This document shows, in pieces, positions 1 through 7,374 of a stretch of 64,000 nt of DNA. The translations under genes and the position numbers were made by a program. Location: positions 372,001 to 436,000 of the forward strand of contig CAYXYB010000001.1 in NCBI GenBank assembly GCA_964469215.1, read 5' to 3'. The notes beneath the pieces were generated by a model. It was not told the DNA's origin and did not search any database. It was given only the letters and a program-made list of their open reading frames with translations. Source of the stretch: SKPS01 sp964469215 (GTDB taxonomy: Bacteria > Bacteroidota > Bacteroidia > Bacteroidales > SKPS01). Each line of letters begins with the position of its first letter. The first letter of the stretch is position 1.

Positions 1-10
1 AAACCAAAGA

Positions 11-241
11 GTGGAGGAGGTATCAAAACAGCTGACGGGATGGCAAAAAAGTCAGTTAAAAGTTCATAAAGTTTATAAAGTTCATAAAGTGTGTGGAGTT
101 TGTGGGGTTCGTAGAGTAGGGAGTGTGGAGATAGAGAGGTTTGAGGATATTATTGCCTGGCAAAAAGCAAAGGATTTATCTGTTAGAACTTAGTACATGA
201 CAAAAATTTATAAATCACCGAAAAACAATACTATATGTTAA
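11..241 (+). pseudogene. four-helix bundle (S23-type) protein remnant
   Basis: The reading frame gives a short repetitive lead rich in K-V-H/Y triplets (about residues 17-28), then IERFEDIIAWQKAKDLSVRT, which matches the N-terminus of the four-helix bundle proteins related to the 23S rRNA intervening-sequence protein (consensus ERFEDLxxWQKAxELxxxIY). The frame stops at 191-193 and continues after the stop as YMTKIYKS before a second stop at 239-241. The family is normally about 120 residues, so only the first helix survives. The product is probably non-functional. The fragment sits beside transposase remnants, which suggests a decayed mobile neighbourhood. Confidence 0.55.
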
Positions 242-317
242 TAATTTGGTGATAACTAAAATTCACAATTTGATATAGTACCCTGGCATTCAATATTTTA
301 AATTCAAATCACGACAA

Positions 318-578
318 ATGGATCCTGGATACACAAACACCAGGGCAGAGAGTAAAAATAACGTTATATTCGCGACATTATCAAAAATTTTTGGGGACAG
401 TGTGAATCTGGCCACCATCAAGTTCTTTGGCTTGTTTATCTGTGCTCATTGCAAGATACAAACCGTCTGTTTTGAGAAACTCGCAGCTGACTTTGATTCT
501 CAGGCAAGAGTGGATTCTTCCCTATTCGAATCCGGGAGAACTTCCGGGTTGACATCCCTAAGAACGGGCATCATGTAA
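318..578 (+). pseudogene. IS4-type transposase, N-terminal fragment
   Basis: Residues about 18-68 carry the pattern LSKIFGDSVNLATIKFFGLF, then ICAHCKIQTVCFEKLA and DFDSQA..SSL. This resembles the N-terminal helical region of Bacteroidota IS4-family transposases (FGTSINLARIKF...ALCKVQTVxFEKLAxAFD...SSLRRIQRF). The similarity ends right after SSL, and no DDE catalytic domain follows before the next gene, so this is a 5' fragment of an element about four times longer. I saw no terminal inverted repeat. The identification is from memory of the family and the product is certainly not active. Confidence 0.55.
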
Positions 579-637
579 AAGCATCCTGGATTTTTAACCA
601 CGTATTATTTGATAATGAGAATTTTTAGTAAAAAGTT

Positions 638-2248
638 TTATTTATGACCTGATCCGTTGCAAGATGGACAAATTGTAGCATTGGAATCAACAGTATAACC
701 TTTTCCATCGCAACTGTAACAGCTTTTTTTCCCTGTTCCACTACAAGAAGAACAGTTTTGGCTATTGGTTCTATCAGCACTGTAAATACGACCTGCACCA
801 CCGCAAACGGTACATCTTTTTCCGCCATCTCCCATACAAACAGAACAAGTTTTTTTATTTGCACCAAGATAGCCAGAGCCACCGCATTTATCACATGGTT
901 TTCCGGCTTCTTTTTGGGCTGCTTTCACCTTTTCCTTTTCTTCAAGTGCTTTGGCTTCTGCAGCTCTTTTTATTTCTAATTGTTTTACATAATCGCGATA
1001 TTCTTGATCTTTTGCGATCTTAAGATTTTCTCTGTTTTTTGATTGAACTACCTTGGCAAGACCTCTGCCATCAAAATATTCAGCTTTAGTAAAAATTTCC
1101 GGAATTGCAACTTTTCCTGTAGTATCCACAAAAACACAACTGTCTTTTCCGATTGTTACCGGCAACAATGATATTGTTGTCGCAGCATTTCGTTGGTACA
1201 TTCCGGCAGTATCAACCGGAACAAGTTTGCCATAACGGTTAATTAACGCACCAAACGGATAACCCTTCGGATCTTTTAAGTAAAAATTAGACAAATAAAT
1301 CCACTCTATCCTGCTCAAATTTAAAAAAGGCATACCCTTGTCTAAATATCTACTTTCTAAACGTGAATATAAAAAATTATTTGTAGATTTAGAAGAACCA
1401 CCATAAACATGATTGATCAAAATATCAAATTGAATTTTCATTTCCATTTCTTTATCAGGATTTCTGTTAGTTATACTTATTTCTTCTCCCGTTTTATTAA
1501 TCCATTTAATTTTATCCTTGTTTTGCAGAAATGCCGCACCTTCAATAAAATAGCCCGCAGCAGTCGCTTTTTTCAAAGGAATAACAAGTTTGCCGTTATA
1601 GTCTATGTAACCCCATTTCCCCTTTTTCTCTACAGCGGCAAGTCCATCTGAAAAATATTCTATATTATCGTATTCAGTAAGTATTTCCTGTTTTGTAGCT
1701 TTAATCAAAAGGCCATTCTTTCCGTTTTTCTTAATGTAATACACTGGATCCAACATATCTGACAAAAGTTCATATTCAGGATTTACAACCCAGTTTCCCA
1801 AAGTATCAATCATTCCATATTTGTCACCTTTTTTCACCAGTAATTTACCCCAAAAATAATGTACCATATATGGGTAATTTTTACGGTCTGATACTTCCAA
1901 AACCCAACCCGGATTACCAATCAGATCAATGTCGCCGCATGGTAGGGGTTTACCATTTCTGTCGAATAAAAAATCCTTCCATTCAGTCGAAAGAACAGTA
2001 ACCCCATGTCCCAAATATAACCCCATTTTATATTTTGCATCGTAAACTAATACTTTCCCATCCTCATTTTTAATTCCATAACTTCCGTTTTCACAAAACA
2101 AAATAATACCATCAATTTTAGGATAGCTGTAATTATCCTCTGATACAACTTCGCCAGCAATATTAATAAACACATTTAGTCCATCTTGTGCTTTCATACA
2201 TAGACAAAAACAAACTAAAAAGAAACTTAAAAGAATAGATTTATTCAT
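638..2248 (-). CDS. secreted WG-repeat protein with DnaJ-type zinc finger
   Basis: A 536-residue protein with an N-terminal signal peptide (about residues 1-20, ending CMKAQ). The middle (about 45-270) is built of WG/KWG-type repeats, seen as GIKNEDGKVLVYD, YGMIDTLGNWVVNPEYE, NGLLIKATKQEILTEYD and WGYIDYNGKLVIPL. A lysine/glutamate-rich helical linker follows at about 405-445. The C-terminus has six CxxCxGxG motifs (CDKCGGSG, CSVCMGDG, CTVCGGAG, CSSCSGTG, CYSCDGKG, CPSCNGSG) like the zinc-binding region of DnaJ. WG repeats are beta-rich and presumed to bind proteins; the cysteine motifs should bind zinc. No J domain is present. The gene stands alone between mobile-element fragments and has its own TAnnTTTG box at 2298-2305. 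Function is unknown. Confidence 0.8.
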   Translation of the reverse strand: MNKSILLSFFLVCFCLCMKAQDGLNVFINIAGEVVSEDNYSYPKIDGIILFCENGSYGIKNEDGKVLVYDAKYKMGLYLGHGVTVLSTEWKDFLFDRNGKPLPCGDIDLIGNPGWVLEVSDRKNYPYMVHYFWGKLLVKKGDKYGMIDTLGNWVVNPEYELLSDMLDPVYYIKKNGKNGLLIKATKQEILTEYDNIEYFSDGLAAVEKKGKWGYIDYNGKLVIPLKKATAAGYFIEGAAFLQNKDKIKWINKTGEEISITNRNPDKEMEMKIQFDILINHVYGGSSKSTNNFLYSRLESRYLDKGMPFLNLSRIEWIYLSNFYLKDPKGYPFGALINRYGKLVPVDTAGMYQRNAATTISLLPVTIGKDSCVFVDTTGKVAIPEIFTKAEYFDGRGLAKVVQSKNRENLKIAKDQEYRDYVKQLEIKRAAEAKALEEKEKVKAAQKEAGKPCDKCGGSGYLGANKKTCSVCMGDGGKRCTVCGGAGRIYSADRTNSQNCSSCSGTGKKSCYSCDGKGYTVDSNATICPSCNGSGHK

Positions 2249-2297
2249 GAATATTGAAATTTAAAAAAGGTTAAAATAAAACTATAATTTCAAAAAA

Positions 2298-2325
2298 CAA
2301 AGATACATTTCCAATAAAAAACAAA
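2298..2325 (-). promoter_or_regulatory. predicted promoter of the WG-repeat gene
   Basis: On the minus strand TATCTTTG (2305 to 2298) fits the Bacteroidota -7 consensus TAnnTTTG. A TTTG lies 16 bp upstream (2325 to 2322). The start codon is about 50 bp downstream. Confidence 0.45.
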
Positions 2326-2355
2326 AAGTGTTTTTATGGTTCTTTTTACTTTTGT

Positions 2356-2930
2356 GTGGTTAAAGATACGAATGAATTAACAAAGTCAAGAAAAATGTTT
2401 TGTCAGGCAGAACTTTTTGCGAAAGCCTTGCTAATTGAGACACCGTGGTTTGTTTCAGAGATCAGGTTTGATCAGGGGAACAGTCGCCTCGATATATGGA
2501 TTGATTTTGAGAGGGGGTCGTTGTTCTATTATGAAGATGCGTCGCTCGGTATCAAGGGTAGGTTCAAGGCTTATGATACCAGGCAGAAGACCTAGCGTCA
2601 CTTAAACTTCTTTCAATATGAATGTTACCTGCATGCCTGGGTTCCAATACCGGATTTGCCCGGTGGTACTTCCGGGCTACCCATAGCTGAATAGAACCTA
2701 TCAAGCAGGCTGCATACACCATTAAAAGGCACTGGAATGGTGTGCTCAACTGGGTGCGCTACAGGATCAGCATTGGAATCCTTGAAGGGTTTAACTCCAT
2801 ATTTCAAGCCGCCAAAACTAAGGCCAGAGGATATCAAAGATCGGATACAATCATTGCTATCATCTTTCTTCTAACTGGTAAAATCGATTACTCCAAAATT
2901 AACCCTTGCCTCATTACCCACTCAAAATGA
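2356..2930 (+). pseudogene. ISL3-family transposase, internally deleted
   Basis: The first part (likely native start ATG 2395) reads MFCQAELFAKALLI.TPWFVSEIRFD...RLDIWIDFERGS and continues past a stop at 2593-2595 as RHLNFFQYECYLHA, the usual ISL3 N-terminal region in which WRHLNFF has become stop-RHLNFF. A later part in another frame (from about 2691) reads IKRHWNGVLNWVRYRISIGI, then LEGFNSIFQAAKTKARGY, then IIFLLTGKID, which is the typical ISL3 C-terminus. The DDE core, roughly 250 residues, is missing between about 2660 and 2700. The result is a dead copy with a nonsense codon, a frame change and a large deletion. Confidence 0.8.
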
Positions 2931-2980
2931 CAAAGAGTCAAACTTTCAGCATACATTATATCGTAGTAGAATGCCATGAT

Positions 2981-3014
2981 GCAAAAAAAAGAAAGCGCCT
3001 CTTTTGAGACGCCT
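2981..3014 (-). terminator. rho-independent terminator of tRNA-Ala
   Basis: On the minus strand a 7-bp stem GCGTCTC/GAGGCGC (3012-3006 with 3001-2995, one G-T pair) closes an AAAA loop and is followed by TTTCTTTTTTTT. It lies just downstream of the tRNA-Ala gene. Confidence 0.8.
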
Positions 3015-3032
3015 TCTTGGGGGTGAGGTTCG

Positions 3033-3106
3033 TGGAGCATATCGGAATCGAACCGATGACCTCTTGACTGCCAGTCAAACGCTCTAGCCAACTGAGCTAA
3101 TGCCCC
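3033..3106 (-). tRNA. tRNA-Ala (anticodon GGC)
   Basis: The 74-nt minus-strand sequence folds as a full cloverleaf. The acceptor stem is GGGGCAT/ATGCTCC, the D arm is GCTC...GAGC, the anticodon stem TTTGA/TCAAG carries the loop CTGGCAG with anticodon GGC, and the T arm is ATCGG/CCGAT with loop TTCGATT. The discriminator base is A, and the 3' CCA is not encoded, as is common in this phylum. GGC reads GCC alanine codons. A terminator follows directly, so it is a single-gene transcript. Confidence 0.95.
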
Positions 3107-3119
3107 TTTGATTGGGTTG

Positions 3120-3127
3120 CAAATATA
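3120..3127 (-). promoter_or_regulatory. -7 box of tRNA-Ala promoter
   Basis: TATATTTG on the minus strand matches TAnnTTTG exactly and ends 13 bp before the tRNA 5' end, the right distance for a short precursor leader. Confidence 0.55.
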
Positions 3128-3215
3128 AACCATTTTTAATATGTATGTCAATCAAAAACTGATTTTTCCCTGTTAAACCCCTATCTTCGCAGTTATTTAA
3201 CAAGCCTGACAATTT

Positions 3216-3791
3216 ATGCGACGACTCTTTGCTGCAATAGATATTCCTGCTGAAGCGGAGTTGCTTTCGCTGATGAAGGGTGCTCAACAATTCTTTTCGC
3301 AGGATAAGATCAGGTGGGTGAACCCGGTACAGTTGCACCTCACACTGAAATTTTTCGGTGACACCCCCGAATCTGTGATCCCTGTTATTGAAGAGCGTTT
3401 CGCACAGGTTGTGAAGGGATCTGCACAGTTCACTTTTATGCTGAAAGGCACTGGTATTTTCGGCAGCCGATACAAACCGAGGGTGATCTGGGCAGGGACT
3501 TCCAATGACAACCTGCTCCGGGTTCTGGGAGAAAAGATACTCGATGCTGCCTCAGAGGCAGGTTTCCCGCGCGACAGGCTCCCCTTTGTTCCCCATCTTA
3601 CCCTCGGACGTATAACTCATGTAGCTGACAAGAAGAGGCTGAGCATGTGGGTTGATCAGCATCATGATACTATACTTCAGGAGATAAGTGTAAACAGAGT
3701 AACACTTTATGAGAGCACACTTAAGCCTTCAGGGGCAGAGTATTCGGTGGTAAATACATTTGTGTTACCTTCGTTACGGGAATCATCCTGA
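3216..3791 (+). CDS. thpR: RNA 2',3'-cyclic phosphodiesterase
   Basis: A 191-residue cytoplasmic 2H phosphoesterase. Both HxTx signatures are present: HLTLKFFG near residue 42 and HLTLGRI near residue 128, at the normal separation for ThpR/LigT. The N-terminus MRRLFAAIDIP and the late YESTLKP..EYSVV stretch are also typical. The family hydrolyses 2',3'-cyclic phosphates at RNA ends and can join tRNA halves in vitro. It follows the tRNA-Ala gene on the opposite strand and precedes the kinase at 3860 by about 70 bp, so the two may be co-transcribed. Family assignment is secure; the physiological role is not well known. Confidence 0.92.
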   Translation: MRRLFAAIDIPAEAELLSLMKGAQQFFSQDKIRWVNPVQLHLTLKFFGDTPESVIPVIEERFAQVVKGSAQFTFMLKGTGIFGSRYKPRVIWAGTSNDNLLRVLGEKILDAASEAGFPRDRLPFVPHLTLGRITHVADKKRLSMWVDQHHDTILQEISVNRVTLYESTLKPSGAEYSVVNTFVLPSLRESS

Positions 3792-3859
3792 AAAGTGTTA
3801 CTTTATAGATCAGAAATCAATAATAGCTAAGTCGTTCCCGCCGCGAAAAACTGAAATTC

Positions 3860-4744
3860 ATGCATATACCACCGGTATTGGAAGAGGCGATGATAAAACT
3901 GGTCACCAGGCTTGCGGGCAGGGAGGTGACAGGGTTGTCGTGCCGTCCGGCATCGGGGGGGTCGATAAACAGAGCAGCTTATGTCAGCGGAGGAGGGGTT
4001 TCTGTGTTTGTAAAATGGAACAATGCTGAGCGTTATCCCGGAATGTTCGAAGCAGAGGCGAAAGGGCTCAGCCTTCTGGAGGATCCGGGTTGCGCTCTTG
4101 TTCCTGAAGTGTATGAGTGCTCCGGGGCAGGAGGGATATCATGGCTTGCAATGGAGATGGTTGAATATGGCACCTCAGATAATGAATCAATTCACTTTTT
4201 CGGATTAATGCTGGCAAATCTTCACCGCAACATTGCATCCAAATTCGGACTTGACCACGATAATTACATGGGATCTCTGCTACAGAGCAATAAACAGCAC
4301 GAAAGTTTCCCGGAGTTTTTTATTGAAGAGCGTCTGTTGCCTCAGCTCAAAATAGCGTTAAGGAAGGGAAGCCTGACGGGCAGGGACGAGGAGGCCTTTG
4401 GAAAGCTCTTTAACAAGCTCCACTCCATAATTCCTAAAGACTTCCCTTCACTTGTGCACGGAGATTTCTGGTGTGGCAACTATATCAGTGGTACCGATTT
4501 TCGCACCTGGCTTATTGATCCTGCGGTGTCATACAACCACCGTGAAACAGATCTCGCTATGAGCAAGATGTTCGGAGGCTTTCCAAAAAGATTCTACGAA
4601 TCTTATCTGTATTATTCCCCAATTGCCCCCGGATGGGAGCAGAGGGTTGAAATATTTCAGCTTTACCCCCTTCTGATTCATGTGAATCTTTTTGGCGGAG
4701 GTTATACAAGATCGGTCAAGTCGATTATAAAAAGGTATGGATAA
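3860..4744 (+). CDS. fructosamine kinase family protein
   Basis: A 294-residue protein kinase-like phosphotransferase of the fructosamine/ketosamine-3-kinase family. Visible landmarks are SGGSINRAA near the N-terminus (nucleotide loop), VFVKWN with the ATP-binding lysine near residue 52, the catalytic loop HGDFWCGN near 200, and LIDPAVSYNHRETDLAM, which supplies the metal-binding Asp and family-specific residues. Members phosphorylate sugar-amine adducts on proteins or small molecules, leading to deglycation. An internal ATG at 3890 is a possible alternative start. It follows thpR on the same strand with a short spacer. Substrate is inferred only from the family. Confidence 0.88.
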   Translation: MHIPPVLEEAMIKLVTRLAGREVTGLSCRPASGGSINRAAYVSGGGVSVFVKWNNAERYPGMFEAEAKGLSLLEDPGCALVPEVYECSGAGGISWLAMEMVEYGTSDNESIHFFGLMLANLHRNIASKFGLDHDNYMGSLLQSNKQHESFPEFFIEERLLPQLKIALRKGSLTGRDEEAFGKLFNKLHSIIPKDFPSLVHGDFWCGNYISGTDFRTWLIDPAVSYNHRETDLAMSKMFGGFPKRFYESYLYYSPIAPGWEQRVEIFQLYPLLIHVNLFGGGYTRSVKSIIKRYG

Positions 4745-4855
4745 AGAATGACCGCTGCAACATCACCGGCATATTCGTCTGAAGTTAATTGCAGCATCAA
4801 TGAACCAAATTAATTTAAAAATGTACTATTGTGAAACAATAAAAAACATAGAGCA

Positions 4856-6565
4856 ATGAAAAATCTAAAAACACTGGTCTGCATTATTATTTGTGCCGGG
4901 ATGGCATTTACGTCGGCGGCCAATGAACCAAAGAAAGTTAGTTCGAAGATAGATAAGGTAACGGTTTTCCTTCAGGGGGCACAGATAGTGAGGAGTGCTT
5001 CAGTGAGTGTGCCGGCCGGAACCACTGATCTTATTTTTGAAGATGTATCGCCCAACCTTAACACCGGCAGCCTTCAGGCCGGAGGCAGAGGTAACTTCGT
5101 GATTATGGGCGTTCGGTATAATACAGAGTACACCCCGCCCGGGCCTAAGAAGGAGAATGCTGTTCCGTCTACGTTGCTGAGGCGTATTGAGCTTACCCGT
5201 GATTCTCTTCAGTCTGTTGACTTCGATGTTGAGATGGTGAATTACACACTTCAGGCATGGACAACAGAGAAGAACATGCTGGAGCGGAACAAGCTGATTA
5301 CGGGTGAAGGCAAGACTGATAGCCTTGCACTGTTCATTCAGGCCATGGAGTATTACAGGAAGAAGATCCATGAGATAAACCAAAAGATTATTGAGGTGAA
5401 AATGGAGCAGAAGAATATCCAAAAGCTGCGAAATGAAATTTCCGCAAGACTCACGGAGCTTGTCAATTATAAGAGCAGGCTTGAGCAGGAGAATGTATCT
5501 CAGGAGTCATACAGCTACCAGGTTATCGTTACTGTTTCGGCAAAAGCTGCATCAACAGGCACTGTAAGTATAAATTACCTGGTTAACAATGCATCCTGGA
5601 TTCCCACCTATGAGCTTCGTGCCGAAAACAGTTCGGAGCCTGTTGTTATCCATTATAAAGCGATGATTACGCAAAGCACAGGTGAAGACTGGAAAAACGT
5701 AAACCTGGTGCTTTCCACCCTGAACCCTCAGAGGCAGCATGCCAAACCAACTCTTGTTCCCTGGGTGCTTAGGTATTATCAGCCACCAGCTGCGGTATCC
5801 TATCAATATTCAAATATGTTGATCCCGGTGTCGGCTACGACAAAATTAAAGGATATCAGCACTGATAGTGAATCAGAAATAAAGGGTGTGAGAGCATATA
5901 ATCAGGGCATTGCCTCTTCAATCTCTGCCTACACCCAGCAGATTGCCACCTTCTCGAATGTTGAGTTTGAGATAGAGCTTCCCTATACCATACCGTCTGA
6001 CGGGAAGTCACAACAGGTAACCGTTATGGAGAAAAAGGCAGAAGCTCTCTTCAAACACTATACAGTACCGAAGATCGAAACTGAAGCATTTCTGGTAGCC
6101 CGCCTTACAGGCTGGGAGGAGATGAATCTTCTGCCGGGAACGGCCAACGTGTATTTCCAGAACACTATAATAGGATCAACACAAATTGATCCGGGCATTA
6201 TCAACGACACCCTCAATATCTCTCTGGGGCGTGACCAGGGGATCAGTGTTACACGAAAGAAGCTCAAAGATAAGGAAGTTACGAGGGTGCTCAGCAACAA
6301 TATTGAGAAGGAGATCACGATAGAGATCTCTTTGAGAAACAGGAAGAATGAGATTGTGGATATTCAGGTTGAAGATCAGTTGCCTGTTTCGGCAGAGCAG
6401 GATATCAAGGTGAAGGTTTTGAAGGAAGGTCTTTCCGGGGCTACCAATAACGAGCAGGATGGCACCCTTATCTGGAATCTGAAACTTGCTCCACGTGAAT
6501 CAAAAACCTTCACTTTCACATATACCATCAGTTATCCGAAAGATAAAAACCTGCCGTTGCAGTAG
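4856..6565 (+). CDS. DUF4139 (MuiA-like) secreted protein
   Basis: A 569-residue protein with a signal peptide (about 1-22, ending TSAANE). The N-terminal DUF4140-like part begins KIDKVTVFLQGAQIVRSASV. A long charged helical segment, probably a coiled coil, covers about 110-215. The C-terminal DUF4139 domain has the characteristic NYLVNNASWIPTYELRAENS and ends with WNLKLAPRESKTFTFTYTIS-like sequence followed by YPKDKNLPL. The family is named after mucoidy inhibitor A and its molecular function is unknown. It is probably periplasmic or surface exposed. The gene is monocistronic by spacing (111 bp upstream, 257 bp downstream). Confidence 0.85.
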   Translation: MKNLKTLVCIIICAGMAFTSAANEPKKVSSKIDKVTVFLQGAQIVRSASVSVPAGTTDLIFEDVSPNLNTGSLQAGGRGNFVIMGVRYNTEYTPPGPKKENAVPSTLLRRIELTRDSLQSVDFDVEMVNYTLQAWTTEKNMLERNKLITGEGKTDSLALFIQAMEYYRKKIHEINQKIIEVKMEQKNIQKLRNEISARLTELVNYKSRLEQENVSQESYSYQVIVTVSAKAASTGTVSINYLVNNASWIPTYELRAENSSEPVVIHYKAMITQSTGEDWKNVNLVLSTLNPQRQHAKPTLVPWVLRYYQPPAAVSYQYSNMLIPVSATTKLKDISTDSESEIKGVRAYNQGIASSISAYTQQIATFSNVEFEIELPYTIPSDGKSQQVTVMEKKAEALFKHYTVPKIETEAFLVARLTGWEEMNLLPGTANVYFQNTIIGSTQIDPGIINDTLNISLGRDQGISVTRKKLKDKEVTRVLSNNIEKEITIEISLRNRKNEIVDIQVEDQLPVSAEQDIKVKVLKEGLSGATNNEQDGTLIWNLKLAPRESKTFTFTYTISYPKDKNLPLQ

Positions 6566-6808
6566 ATTTCTTTAACGTGGCAGGTGATTGACCCGCGTTG
6601 ATCGATGCAATTTCGACTCAATGACAATATGGCAGGTAAACCGAACACAAACTGCCCTTTTGACATACTGCACTCGTAATCATTAAATAGTTTAAAAATA
6701 TGAAATAGAGGCGATTAACAACTCATGGATGTTTTATCCTGATGACTGGAATATTATTTGACTACTTCCTTCAAGAATTAATAAACAAACAAGTTTAACT
6801 AAAAAAAT

Positions 6809-6814
6809 AGGAGG
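6809..6814 (+). promoter_or_regulatory. strong Shine-Dalgarno of hsp20
   Basis: AGGAGG lies 8 nt before the ATG at 6823. Most genes in this window lack a recognisable SD, so the small heat-shock gene stands out as SD-driven. Confidence 0.6.
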
Positions 6815-6822
6815 AACAGACA

Positions 6823-7254
6823 ATGTTACCAGTAATTCAAAGGGGGATTAATCCACGGGTTTTAAACAACATCTTTGATGATGATTTTTTCACCGGTTTT
6901 TTCGGTGACAGCAACAAGGGCACTTTGCCCGCAGTAAACATCACTGAAAGCAACGATAATTTCAGCATCGATCTTGCTGCTCCGGGTTATAAGAAGGATG
7001 ATTTCAAGATCGACCTTGACAAGAATGTATTGACAATTTCGGTTGAGCATCAGGAGAAGAAAGAGGACAAGGAAGACAGCAGGATGCTCCGTTGCGAGTA
7101 CAGGTACACCTCATTCTCAAGAGCTTTCACCCTTCCCGACAGTGCCAACAGTGATAAGATTGCTGCATCATACAACGAGGGTGTTCTGAAGATAAACATC
7201 CCGAAGCACGACACAGCGAAGACCAAACCCGCAAGGCAAATCAGCATTAAATAA
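6823..7254 (+). CDS. Hsp20/alpha-crystallin small heat shock protein
   Basis: A 143-residue small heat-shock protein. The alpha-crystallin domain spans about residues 34-130, starting PAVNITESNDNFSIDLAAPG and including the KDDFKIDLDKNVLTIS strand pair and the conserved YNEGVLKINIPK near the end. The N-terminal arm is short. These proteins hold unfolded clients in the cytoplasm as ATP-independent chaperones. It has a strong SD, 257 bp of upstream non-coding DNA and a clear terminator, so it is a stand-alone stress gene. No heat-shock operator such as CIRCE was seen upstream. Confidence 0.95.
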   Translation: MLPVIQRGINPRVLNNIFDDDFFTGFFGDSNKGTLPAVNITESNDNFSIDLAAPGYKKDDFKIDLDKNVLTISVEHQEKKEDKEDSRMLRCEYRYTSFSRAFTLPDSANSDKIAASYNEGVLKINIPKHDTAKTKPARQISIK

Positions 7255-7257
7255 TAA

Positions 7258-7286
7258 AAGGCCGGCAGCGATGCCGGCTTTTTTTT
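7258..7286 (+). terminator. rho-independent terminator of hsp20
   Basis: A perfect 7-bp stem GCCGGCA/TGCCGGC (7261-7267, 7272-7278) with loop GCGA is followed by eight T residues. Confidence 0.9.
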
Positions 7287-7374
7287 GAACATTATTTCCT
7301 TATTCCTGTTTTCTTTGCACAATGTTTATGGTTCCGGGTTGTCAAAACCGGGTTATTGGTACTTAATAATCAAA

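Noticed and set aside
638..930. Cysteine motifs of the WG protein as multiheme cytochrome sites
   Set aside because: The motifs are CxxCxGxG without the histidine needed for c-type heme attachment.
2888..3151. Minus-strand ORF of 87 codons overlapping tRNA-Ala
   Set aside because: Its ALAQLARAFDWQSRGHRFDS stretch is the well-known false translation of a tRNA gene.
6660..6665. TTGACA upstream of hsp20 as a sigma-70 promoter
   Set aside because: Bacteroidota primary sigma factors do not use this box and no matching -10 is at the right distance.
7285..7374. Extended N-terminus of the TonB receptor
   Set aside because: The extra 30 codons overlap the hsp20 terminator and precede a clean signal peptide at 7375.
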